Shown here: one piece after another, positions 9,222 through 19,600 of the stretch
How positions within the stretch are numbered: position 1 is the stretch's first letter
Layout: each line of letters starts with the position of its first letter
Assembly (NCBI RefSeq): GCF_024623785.1
Contig: NZ_JANKBZ010000002.1
Span: 496,001-560,000 of the forward strand
DNA from: Archangium lipolyticum
Lineage (GTDB): Bacteria; Myxococcota; Myxococcia; Myxococcales; Myxococcaceae
Direction: 5' to 3'
DNA: 64,000 bases
The notes under the pieces: generated by a model
Told to the model about the DNA's origin: nothing
The model's input: the letters and a program-made list of their open reading frames with translations, nothing else
Database searches by the model: none
Program-made: the position numbers and the translations under genes

Positions 9222-10732
9222 GTGAAGCGTTTCCCGGAATGCCTCCACCGCCTCCCGTCGCGGCGACGAGGCCCGCGTCGGTGGTGGTGCTGTACCGCGG
9301 GGGGCCCGGAGGCGTGGAGGTCTTCTGGGTGAAGCGCGAGAAGGCGCTCGCCTTCGCTGGTGGCTTCTACGCCTTCCCCGGCGGCAAGGTGGACAAGGCG
9401 GACGCGGAGGTGCCGGTGCGCGGGGCCTCGGGGCAGGAGGCGGCGCTCCGGGTGGCGGCGGCGCGCGAGCTCCTCGAGGAGACCGGGGTGCTGGTGGCCG
9501 AAGGCGCCGAGCGTCTGGCGCCGGACGAGGTGCGGGAGCTGCGCCGCGCGTTGTTGGAGAAGCGGGCCACGTGGCCGGAGCTGCTAGAGCGGCACGGCCT
9601 CACGCTGCGGGCGGAGGACTTCCCGGACGCGGGGCGGTGGGTGACGCCGGAGTTCGCGCCCGTCCGCTTCGACACCTTCTTCTACCTGGTGGAGGCACCG
9701 GCGCATGCCCGGGCGGAGTGGCTGCCCGGAGAGCTGTCGGAGGCGGCGTGGGTGAAGCCGTCCGAGGCGCTCGCGCGCTGGGAGCAGGGGACGGCGCTGC
9801 TGCACCCGCCCGCCCTGCACGTGTTGCGGGTGATGGCGGACTTCGACTCGCCGGAGCGGGCCCTGGCGCGTCTGCGTGAGCAGCCCCACTGCCCGGACTT
9901 CATCGCGCAGCGCATCGAGTTCCACCAGGGCGTGCGGGTGTTCCCGCTGCGGACGGCCACGCTGCCGCCGGCCACGCACACCAACGCGTACGTGCTGGGC
10001 AATGGCGAGCTGCTCATCGTCGACCCCGGGGCGGACGACGAGGCGGAGGTGGCGCGGCTGCTGGCGATGGTGGAGGGGCTGGTGGCGGACGGGTGCCGGG
10101 TCCAGGCCGTGCTGCTGACGCACCACCACGGGGACCACATTGGTGGCGTACGCGTGGTGAAGGAGCGCCTGGGCGTGCCGCTGTGGTGCCACGCGCGCAC
10201 GGCGGACCGGCTGGACGTGCCAACGGAGCGGCTGTTGGAGGAGGGCGAGGTGCTGGAGCTGGCGGGGACTCCGCCGCAGCGCTGGCGGGTGCTGCACACG
10301 CCGGGGCACGCGCGAGGCCACCTGTGCCTCGTGGACGAGCGCACGCACGCGGCGGTGGTGGGCGACATGGTGGCCAGCGTGGGCACCATCGTCATCGATC
10401 CTCCCGAGGGCGACATGGGCGAGTACCTGAGGCAGCTCGCCCGGCTGCGGGACTGGCCGGTGACGACGCTGCACCCCTCGCACGGGTCGGCGATTCCGGA
10501 TGGGCCGGGGAAGCTTCAGGAGTACCTGGACCACCGGGCGGCGCGTGAGGCGCGCATCGTGGAGGCGGTGACGGCGGAGGGCGCGACGCTCGCGGACGTC
10601 GTGGAGCGCGCGTACGCGGAGACGCCGCCGTTCCTGCACCCGGTGGCCGAGCGCAGCGCACTGGCGGTCCTGCTGAAGCTGGAGCAGGAGGGCCGGCTGC
10701 GGGAGGACTCCGGCCGCTACTTCCGGAGGTGA
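9218..10732 (+). CDS. Nudix hydrolase - metallo-beta-lactamase fold fusion protein
   Basis: A 504-residue two-domain protein. Residues ~15-230 form a Nudix domain of the NUDT7/NUDT19 kind, with YAFPGGKVD followed by a Nudix-box core RELLEETGV. Residues ~245-430 are a metallo-beta-lactamase fold with the zinc motif THHHGDHIGG near residue 301 and later HTPGHARGH and GDMV, closest to LACTB2-like hydrolases/RNases. A C-terminal winged-helix-like tail (LADVVERAY...LLKLEQEGRL) matches what LACTB2-type proteins carry. The Nudix half probably acts on CoA or nucleotide diphosphates, while the MBL half may act on thioesters or RNA. The ATG overlaps the stop of the HD gene by 4 bases; a longer frame upstream is only a shadow. 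Confidence 0.9.
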   Translation: MSEAFPGMPPPPPVAATRPASVVVLYRGGPGGVEVFWVKREKALAFAGGFYAFPGGKVDKADAEVPVRGASGQEAALRVAAARELLEETGVLVAEGAERLAPDEVRELRRALLEKRATWPELLERHGLTLRAEDFPDAGRWVTPEFAPVRFDTFFYLVEAPAHARAEWLPGELSEAAWVKPSEALARWEQGTALLHPPALHVLRVMADFDSPERALARLREQPHCPDFIAQRIEFHQGVRVFPLRTATLPPATHTNAYVLGNGELLIVDPGADDEAEVARLLAMVEGLVADGCRVQAVLLTHHHGDHIGGVRVVKERLGVPLWCHARTADRLDVPTERLLEEGEVLELAGTPPQRWRVLHTPGHARGHLCLVDERTHAAVVGDMVASVGTIVIDPPEGDMGEYLRQLARLRDWPVTTLHPSHGSAIPDGPGKLQEYLDHRAAREARIVEAVTAEGATLADVVERAYAETPPFLHPVAERSALAVLLKLEQEGRLREDSGRYFRR

Positions 10733-10779
10733 ACAGGGGAGGCCTGCGGAAAGAAGGTGCCCGCCCGGGCGGTTGACGC

Positions 10780-12455
10780 ATGATGCGCCTCATGTCGCGT
10801 CCGCCCGCCCTGCCGGTCTCCTCCCTGGCCTCCGCCCTCGGGGAACTCGCGCGCGCGCAGCAGCGTGCCGGTCGCTCCGCCATGCTGGGCCTGGCGTTGC
10901 TCGGTCTGGTGGCGCTGGCCAGTCCCCTGCTCGCCTACCACGAGGACCTGAGCAACGCCCGCGAGGAGATGCTCGGGCACCTCTCCAACCAGGCCCATGT
11001 GCAGGCCGACGCCCTGGGCGTGCACCTGGGGCTGCTGGAGGCGGAGCTGCGCCGCCTGGCCGAGCACCCACAGCTCTCTCCCGAGCATGGCCCCTCCATC
11101 CTGGAGAAGGCGGTGCTGGACAGGGCCCTCCACCACTCGCCTCTCTTCTCCGAGGGGGTGGCCCTGCTCACTCCCTCGGGGGACCGCGTGTGGAGCGATC
11201 CGCCCCAGATGTCGCTGGGAGAATCCTCCCTGAACACCCGCCCCTGGTTCCGTCGGGTGATGACCGATGGGGTCTCGGACATCAGCCTGCTGGAGGGGAA
11301 CGATGGGCCGCTGGTGGTGGCGGTGCCCATCATGCGAGGGGGGCAGGTGAGGGGCCTGCTGGTGGGCGAGCTGAGGGCGGGGGCCCGACCGCTTCCAGGC
11401 GTCCAGTCGGGCGGCGCGGACATGGTGCTGTTGATGGACGAGAACGACCAGCTGTTGCTGCCCGCGCCCCTTCCTCGCTTCATGTGGACCCGGGAGCGCG
11501 CCTCGCTCGTGCGCGCCCTGGCCACGGCTCCCGGCCCGCTCGTGCTGGGGGGCTCGCGCATGCTGGGCGCGGCGGCCCTGGTTCCCATGCCAGAGGGCAT
11601 CAGCGGCATGGTGCTGGCCGTGCTGGAGAACGAGGAGCGGGACATCGCCCGCCTGCGGCGCCGCTTCCTCGGGCAGCTCCTCTTCCACGTCGCCCTGCTG
11701 GGCAGCACCCTCCTCATCTTCACCTTCCTGCTGCGGCGCTCGTACCACTCGCTGATCGCCGCCGAGGAGCGGCTGCGGCACCAGGAGACGATGGCCGCGC
11801 TGGGCTCCGCCAGCCAGCTCATCGCCCATGAGGTGAAGAACGCCCTCAACGGCATCCAGGCCGCGCTCTCCCTCTTGAGGCCCGCCGCCTCCGCCGGAGA
11901 GGTGGCGCTGCCCGCCCTGCGAGCCCAGGTGCAACGGCTGGGACATCTGGCCCGCTCGCTGTTGTCCTTCGGCGCGCCGCGGCCCGCCCATCGCCGCACC
12001 TGCGAGCTGCGCCTGCTGGTGGAGGAGGCCCTTCAGTCGGTGCGCCTGCTGCCGGAGGCCGAGGACGTGCCCGTGGCGGTGGCGCTGGCGGAGGGCCTCA
12101 TGGTGCAGGCCGACCCGGCGTTGCTGGTGTCCGCCATCGACAACCTGCTGCGCAACGCGGTGGAGGCGGGCGCGGTGGCGCGCGACACGGGCCTGCGTCC
12201 CTCGCCCTGGGTGCGGGTGTCCCTCGCGCGCGAGGCGGGCGAGGCCGTGCTGACGGTGGAAGACAACGCGGGCGGAGTGGACCCGGACCTGGAGCCGCGC
12301 CTGTGGGAGCCCTTCGCCACCGCCCGGGCCAAGGGCGTGGGCCTGGGTCTGCCCATGGCCCGTGCCGCCGTGGAGGCCCACGGCGGTAGTCTCACCTATG
12401 CCCGCCTGCCCGAGGGCAGCCGGTTCTGCCTCCGCCTTCCCCTGGAGAGCTCCGC

Positions 12456-12459
<4 letters not shown>
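10780..12459 (+). CDS. Membrane sensor histidine kinase, NtrB-like
   Basis: A 559-residue kinase. A transmembrane helix at about residues 28-48 and another at about 298-322 bracket a ~250-residue periplasmic sensor that looks like a dCache-type domain (no named motif). The H-box is LIAHEVKNALNG with phospho-acceptor H350. The HATPase has an N-box (DNLLRNAVEAG, ~455), G1 (VEDNAGGVDP, ~494) and G2 (GVGLGLPMARAAVEAHGG, ~520). The start is ambiguous between ATGs at 10780, 10783 and 10792, with no strong ribosome site. Its stop overlaps the response regulator start by 4 bases (ATGA), so the pair is a single operon. The likely target is the sigma-54 promoter in front of the SulP operon. Confidence 0.9.
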
Positions 12460-13799
<1,340 letters not shown>

Positions 13800-13856
13800 G
13801 CGCCCGTCTGATCGCCGGGGACCCGCGCATCCATGAGGGTCCTCGCCAGGTCGTGT

Positions 13857-13887
13857 ACTTCCTTGTAAATCAGGAATTCAAGGAAGT
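13857..13887. promoter_or_regulatory. Dyad 1: candidate enhancer site (or terminator of the two-component operon)
   Basis: A perfect 9-bp inverted repeat, ACTTCCTTG (13857-13865) and CAAGGAAGT (13879-13887), with a 13-base AT-rich spacer. It lies 58 bases after the regulator's stop and about 130 bases before the predicted +1 of the SulP operon. It shares the half-site ACTTC with dyad 2, and the two centres are 43 bases (about four helical turns) apart. An alternative reading is a hairpin terminator, since TTT follows the right arm. Confidence 0.5.
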
Positions 13888-13905
13888 TTAAGTGCCGCGG
13901 GTCGC

Positions 13906-13924
13906 ACTTCAAGATTTTTGAAGT
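13906..13924. promoter_or_regulatory. Dyad 2: candidate NtrC-type enhancer site
   Basis: A perfect 7-bp inverted repeat, ACTTCAA (13906-13912) and TTGAAGT (13918-13924), around the 5-base spacer GATTT. Its centre is about 88 bases upstream of the predicted transcription start, the usual distance for a sigma-54 activator site. The local base composition is AT-rich against a very GC-rich background. Confidence 0.55.
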
Positions 13925-13974
13925 CCCCGTCGCCCTCCCTTGAAGCGCTCCAGAGGGAAGCCCCACTGCATACG

Positions 13975-13993
13975 CCCGGCACGCCCCTTGCGA
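13975..13993 (+). promoter_or_regulatory. Sigma-54 (-24/-12) promoter of the SulP-carbonic anhydrase operon
   Basis: The sequence CCCGGCACGCCCCTTGCGA has GG at 13978-13979 and GC at 13990-13991 with exactly 10 bases between them. Against the consensus TGGCACG-N4-TTGC only the first T differs. Transcription would start near 14003, leaving a leader of about 65 bases before the ATG at 14068. The site directly follows a gene pair encoding a sigma-54 activator and its kinase, which strengthens the call. Confidence 0.75.
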
Positions 13994-14067
13994 AGAGAGG
14001 GCGGAACCGCGCGCGCCTCCCCCGAAGGAGGCACGACGCCTTTCGCAGTGTGGAGGCTGAAAGAGTC

Positions 14068-15612
14068 ATGGAGTCCAAAGAGCAGAGCGCCGGTTCAGCC
14101 GGCTCACTCAGGGCGGTGCTGGCGAGTGATGTGCCCGCCTCCCTGGTGGTCTTCCTGGTGGCCCTGCCCTTGTGCATGGGCATCGCCCTGGCCTCGGGTG
14201 CTCCCATCATGTCCGGTCTCATCGCCGGAATCGTGGGGGGCCTGGTGGTCGGGCTGTTCGGTGGGGCGCCGCTGCTGGTGAGCGGCCCGGCGGCGGGCCT
14301 GGCGGTGATGGTGTTCGGCTTCATCCAGGAGTTGGGCTTCGCGGCCACCTGTGCCGCGGTGGCCGCCGCGGGCCTGATTCAGATGGCGCTGGGTGGACTG
14401 AAGGTGGCGCGCACCGCGCTGGGCATCTCCCCGGCCGTCATCCACGGCATGCTCGCGGGCATCGGCATCCTCATCGTGCTGGGCCAGCTGCACATCGTGT
14501 TGGGTGGCAAGCCGCAGTCCAACGCGTGGGCGAACCTGCGTGAGCTGCCGCAGCAGATCGCCGACCTGCACGGCCCCGCGACGATCCTCGGCCTGCTGAC
14601 CATCGCCCTGCTGATCGTGTGGCAGGTGATGCCCAACAGCCGCCTCAAGAAGGTGCCCGGGCCCCTGGTGGCGGTGGTGGGTGCCTCGGCGGTCGCGGCG
14701 GTGTGGGGCGCGGACGTGGCGCGGGTGCAGCTCAACGGCAGCCTCTTCGAGAGCATCCAGCTTCCCTCGCTGCCCCAGGGCAACTGGGGTGCCTTCGTGA
14801 CGGCGGTGCTGTCGCTGGCCCTGGTGGCCAGCGCCGAGTCGCTGCTGAGCGCGGTGGCCACCGACAAGCTGCATACCGGCCCGCGCGCCAACCTGGACAA
14901 GGAGCTGTTCGCGCAGGGTCTGGCCAACACCGTGTCGGGTCTGGCCGGCGGCCTGCCCATCACCGGCGTCATCGTGCGCAGCGCGGCCAACATCGCCGCG
15001 GGCGCCAAGTCGCGCCTGTCCGCCGTCCTGCACGGCGTGTGGATGCTGCTCTTCCTCTCCCTGCTGGGCGCGTGGTTGGGACTGGTGCCCCTCACCGTGC
15101 TGGCGGGTCTGCTCGTCCACGTGGGCATGAAGCTGGTGAACACGCACCACATCCAGGAGCTGCGCCGCCGCGGCGAGCTGTCCGTGTACGTGGTGACGGT
15201 GGCCGGCGTGGTGGGCATCAACCTGCTGGCGGGCATCGGCATGGGCCTGGCGCTGGCGGTGGCGCGGCTGCTGTGGCGGCTGGGCCGGGTGCAGGTGGAT
15301 GTGCAGCGGGCCGGTGAGGTGCACCAGGTTCGCGTGGGCGGCGCCCTCACCTTCGTGGGCGTTCCCAAGCTGGCTACCGCGCTCGCCCAGGTGCCCTCGG
15401 GCGCCCAGGTGGAGCTGGACCTCGCGGTGGATACGTTGGACCACTCTGGCTACGAGGCTCTCGAGAGCTGGTGCCAGAACCACCGCAAGACGGGCGGCAA
15501 GGTATGGATGGAGCCGCTCGAAGACGTGTGGACGCGCAAGGGTGCCATTGCGCAGCCGAAGTCCGTTGCCGCTGTTTCCTCCACTGCTCGTCTCTCCTCG
15601 GAAGGTGCGTGA
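14068..15612 (+). CDS. SulP-family anion transporter, probable bicarbonate transporter
   Basis: A 514-residue membrane protein with about 10-14 hydrophobic helices and a short cytoplasmic STAS domain at the C-terminus (about residues 415-485, VGGALTFVGVPKL...ELDLAVDTLDHSGYEAL). The N-terminal DVPASLVVFLVALPLCMGIALASG and GLFGGAPLLVSGPAAGL segments are typical of SulP carriers. The gene overlaps a beta-carbonic anhydrase by one base; this coupling is a known arrangement for SulP proteins that import bicarbonate (BicA-like) rather than sulfate, so bicarbonate is the favoured substrate by inference. The ATG at 14068 has GGAGG at 14052-14056. An in-frame ATG at 13918 lies upstream of the sigma-54 promoter and is rejected. 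Confidence 0.9.
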   Translation: MESKEQSAGSAGSLRAVLASDVPASLVVFLVALPLCMGIALASGAPIMSGLIAGIVGGLVVGLFGGAPLLVSGPAAGLAVMVFGFIQELGFAATCAAVAAAGLIQMALGGLKVARTALGISPAVIHGMLAGIGILIVLGQLHIVLGGKPQSNAWANLRELPQQIADLHGPATILGLLTIALLIVWQVMPNSRLKKVPGPLVAVVGASAVAAVWGADVARVQLNGSLFESIQLPSLPQGNWGAFVTAVLSLALVASAESLLSAVATDKLHTGPRANLDKELFAQGLANTVSGLAGGLPITGVIVRSAANIAAGAKSRLSAVLHGVWMLLFLSLLGAWLGLVPLTVLAGLLVHVGMKLVNTHHIQELRRRGELSVYVVTVAGVVGINLLAGIGMGLALAVARLLWRLGRVQVDVQRAGEVHQVRVGGALTFVGVPKLATALAQVPSGAQVELDLAVDTLDHSGYEALESWCQNHRKTGGKVWMEPLEDVWTRKGAIAQPKSVAAVSSTARLSSEGA

Positions 15613-16313
15613 TGAAGAAGCTCATTCAGGGTCTGCTCGATTTCCAGCGTCATGGTCTCCCCGCCTACCGCTCCACTTTCGCGCGGCTGGCTCACGGACA
15701 GTCTCCCGACTGCCTCTTCATCGCCTGCTCCGACAGCCGGGTCGTGCCCAACCTCTTCGTGTCCACGCACCCGGGTGACCTCTTCGTCATGCGCAACGTG
15801 GGCAACATGGTGGCGCCCTCGGACTCCGCGGGCCTGTCCCTGAGCGACCGCTCCGAGGCGGCGGCCCTGGAGTTCTCCCTGCTGAACCTGCCGGTGGAGG
15901 ACGTGGTGGTGTGCGGGCACTCCGGCTGCGGCGCCATGAAGGCGGTGCTGGCGGGGTACAACGACCAGAAGACGCCCAACCTCAGCAGCTGGCTGGACAT
16001 CGGCCGCCCGGCCCTGGCCGCGATGGAGCGTGGCGGCAAGGTGGGCGAGGGGCTGCCCCCGGCGGACCGGCTCAGCCAGTACAACGTGCTGCAGCAGCTC
16101 GAGCACCTGCGCAGCTACCCCCTGGTGCGTGAGCGCCTGGAGGCCGGCACGCTGCGGCTGCACGGCTGGTGGTTCGACATCGCCCACGCGCGGGTGCACG
16201 TCTACCGTCCGGACCTCGAGCGCTTCCTCCCCATCGATGAGCTGGAGGGGGAGCGGATTCTCGCGGAGCTGGGGGGCAAGGCCGCGAACGAGACGAACAG
16301 CTCGGCCGCCTGA
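15612..16313 (+). CDS. can: Beta-carbonic anhydrase
   Basis: A 233-residue enzyme that interconverts CO2 and bicarbonate. The zinc site is complete: C39-x-D41-x-R43 (ACSDSRVVP) and H103-x-x-C106 (CGHSGCGAM). RNVGN and the YNVLQQLEHLRSYPLV helix are also diagnostic. It begins at the A of the SulP stop codon (TGATG), indicating translational coupling. Hydration of imported or metabolic CO2 would supply bicarbonate for carboxylases, consistent with the transporter upstream. An in-frame upstream ATG at 15471 lies inside SulP and is not supported. Confidence 0.95.
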   Translation: MKKLIQGLLDFQRHGLPAYRSTFARLAHGQSPDCLFIACSDSRVVPNLFVSTHPGDLFVMRNVGNMVAPSDSAGLSLSDRSEAAALEFSLLNLPVEDVVVCGHSGCGAMKAVLAGYNDQKTPNLSSWLDIGRPALAAMERGGKVGEGLPPADRLSQYNVLQQLEHLRSYPLVRERLEAGTLRLHGWWFDIAHARVHVYRPDLERFLPIDELEGERILAELGGKAANETNSSAA

Positions 16314-16622
16314 CTGCCCTGACGGCCGCTCCCAGGTGCCGGTCCGCCCCCGCTCCAACCAGGCGGGCGGCGGCCGGGCCTGGAAGCGCTCCACACGGCT
16401 CTGTCCAGCCGTTGGTATTTCATTTTTTGAGAATCGAACATTTTCTCTGGTACAGTCGCGGGCAGGTATCAACGAGCGAGCTGAAGACTCACCGCTTCGA
16501 ACGCTGGGATCCTCACTCCGCAGGCGCCAGGCAGTCCGGCCGAGCCATGTCCCACAGCGGGTAGGTGAGGCCGCTTCCCGTCACCCGTGGGGGGACCCCG
16601 GCCCCTGCACGTGACGGTCTCC
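16314..16622. promoter_or_regulatory. 309-base gene-free stretch with an AT-rich promoter island
   Basis: No coding frame is supported here. The interesting part is 16415-16447, which is strongly AT-rich. It contains TTTTGAGAATCGAA (16425-16438), almost the same as the motif in front of the cytochrome c-FTR1 gene, and an inverted repeat GAGAA (16429-16433) / TTCTC (16443-16447). It likely carries the promoter and an operator for the large kinase gene that follows. Confidence 0.5.
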
Positions 16623-19600
16623 ATGGTGAACATCCCTGGCTACACCCTCATCGACACGCTCAAGTCGACGGGGGCGAGCATCCTCTACAACGCGAGGCGG
16701 GACGCCGATCGCCTGCCCGTCATCGTGAAGATGCCGGTGACCACGTACCCCGGGGCTCGTGAGCTGGAGCGCTACAGGCGGGAGCACGCCATCCTGCAGC
16801 GGCTCCGGGATGTGCGCGGCGTCGCCAGGGTGCTGGGCCATGAGCTGAGCCATGGCCGTCCGGTGCTCCTCCTGGAGGGAGAGGGCGGCAAGGCCCTGTC
16901 CGAGGGGGTGGGGCAGCCGCTCGACGTGGAGCGGTTCCTGGAGCTGGCCATCTCCCTGTCGGAGACCCTGGCGGAGATCCACCGCCGCGGCGTCATCCAC
17001 AAGGACCTCAAGCCCTCCAACCTCATCCTCCTGCCCTCGGGCGAGGCGCGCGTCATCGACTTCGGGACGGCCATCCTCCAGACCCTGGAGCACGTGGACG
17101 CGGCGTCCACCACCTTCATCGAGGGGACTCCGGCCTACATGTCCCCGGAGCAGACGGGGCGGATGAACCGCTCGGTGGACCACCGCAGCGACCTCTACTC
17201 CCTGGGCGTGACGTTCTACGAGTTGCTGACGGGCTCGCTGCCCTTCCACGGGCGCGACGCACTCGAGTGGTTCCACGCGCACATGGCCCAGGTCCCGAGG
17301 CCCCCGCACGAGCGCGTCCCGGGACTCCCTCCCGCCCTGTCCGCCATCGTGATGAAGCTCCTGGCCAAGGTGGCCGAGGAGCGCTACCAGGGCGCGGACG
17401 GGCTGAAGGCGGACCTCGTGCGGTGCCGGGACGAGCTGCGCCGGGGCGTGCGGGAGTCCTTCCCGCTGGGCACGCACGACGTCCCCACCCACTTCCAGAT
17501 GCCGCAGCGGCTCTACGGGCGCGACGAGGAGGTCTCCACCCTGCTCGGCGCCTTCGAGCGGGTCTCCCAGGGAGGTTGCCCGGAGCTGGTGATGATCAGC
17601 GGCTACTCCGGCATCGGCAAGTCGGCGGTGGTCCAGGAGCTGTACCGGCCCGTCGTCCAGCGGCGCGGCATCTTCCTGCAGGGCAAGTTCGACCAGTTCC
17701 AGCGGGACATCCCCTACGCCACCCTGGCGCAGGCCATTCGCGGCCTGGTGCTGCAGTTGCTGGCCGGCACCGACGCGGAGCTCGAGGACTGGCGCGGGCG
17801 CTTGCGGCAGGCATTGGAGGGCAACGGGCAGCTCCTGGTGGGGCTCGTGCCCCAGCTGGAGCTCATCGTGGGCCGGCAGCCGCCGGTCCAGGAGCTTCCG
17901 CCCTCCGAGGCCCAGCACCGCTTCAACCGCGTCTTCCAGCGGTTCCTCGGCGCCATCTCCACCTCCGAGCATCCGCTCGCCATGTTCCTGGACGACCTGC
18001 AGTGGGCGGACCAGGCCAGCCTCCGGCTCATCCAGCACCTCATCACCCACCCGGACACCTCTCCGTTGCTGCTGGTCGGCGCCTGGCGGGACAACGAGGC
18101 CGGCCCGTGCCATCCGTTGGTGCTGGCGCGAGAGGAGATGCGGAAGGAGGGCGCGCGGGTGACCGACATCCGGCTCGCGCCGCTGCGCCTGGAGCAGCTC
18201 CAGCGGCTCGTCGCCGACGCGCTGCCGGGCGCGGGTCCGGAGCTCGTCGGGCCCCTCTCGGCCCAGGTGCACGAGAAGACCGGCGGCAACCCGTTCTTCT
18301 TCATCCAGCTGATGCGGACGCTGAACCAGGACGGGCTGCTGACGCGCACGCCGGAGGGCTCCTGGCGATGGGATGCCGAGGGCGTCCGGGCCCGGGGCTA
18401 CTCCGACAACGTCGTCGACTTCATGGTGGGCAGGCTGCGCCAGCTCCCCGAGGTGACGCAGCACCTGCTGAGGTTGGCGGCGTGCGTGGGCAACCTCTTC
18501 CCGCTCCAGACGCTGGCCATCATCTCCGACCAGCAACTGGGGGCGGTGGAACAGGGGCTCGAACCCGCGCTCCAGGAGGGCCTGTTGATGCGCGCGGGCC
18601 TGGAGCAGTACCGCTTCCTGCATGACCGCATCCAACAGGCGGCCCATGCCCTCATCCCCGAAGCGGAGCGCAAGGCCGTCCACCTGCGCATCGGCCGCCT
18701 GCTGCGGGCGAGCCTGTCTCCGGCGGAGATGCGGGAGCGGCTCTTCGACGTCGTGAACCAGCTCAACGCCGGGGCGGAGCTGATCCACTCCCCCGAGGAG
18801 CGTCACGAGGTGGCGCTCCTGAACGCCGAGGCGGGAAGGAAGGCCCAGTCCGCGGCCGCGCACCGCTCGGCCGTCACCTACTACACGGCGGCCCTCCAGC
18901 TCCTCCCGGATGACCCCTGGGCGCTGGACCCCGCGCTCACCTTCACGCTGAGCCACCAGCGGGCCCTCGGCGAGTTCATGAGCGGCAACGTGACCGAGGC
19001 GCGCCTCCTCACCGAGGCACTCCGCTCGCGGGCGCGCACCCCCGAGGAGATCGCCGCGGTCACCTGCCTGCTCAGTGACATCCACCTCGCCACCAGCGAG
19101 AGCGACGCGGCCGTCTCCTGTCTCCTGGAGGGGTTGACCGCGCTGGGCATGCCCATGTCACCCCATCCCACGTGGGAAGAGGTGGCGGCGGTCAACGCGG
19201 AGGTGTGGGCCCTGATGGGGGAGCGCTCCATCGAGAGCCTCATCGACCTGCCGCTCATGACGGACCCGGACACGAAGGCGGCGATGCGCATGCTCTCCGC
19301 CCTGTTCTCGCCCGCGCTCTTCACCGACGTCAACCTGCTCTTCCTCCACCTGGGCCGGATGGTCCTCCTGTGTCTCCGTCATGGCAACGCCGAGTCCGCC
19401 GTGAACGGGTATGCCTGGTTCGGCCTGATGCAGGGGTACTGCTTCGGGAAGTACCGGGAGGGTCATTCCTTCGGGTTGCTGGCCTGGGATCTCGTCGAGC
19501 GCCACGGCTTCTCCGCTTCCAAGGCCCGGGCGCTCTACTCCCTGGAGCTGGTCAGCTACTGGACCCAGCCCATCGCCGTCTCGCTGGAGTACATCCGCGA

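Noticed and set aside
13877-13924. TNA-N7-TNA pairs resembling CbbR/CmpR (LysR-type) sites upstream of SulP
   Set aside because: The pattern is too loose to rely on and no LysR gene is near; the sigma-54 promoter with an NtrC-type gene next door explains the dyads better.
13918-14067. Upstream ATG extension of SulP
   Set aside because: It would start inside dyad 2 and ahead of the sigma-54 promoter, and adds 50 unconserved residues.
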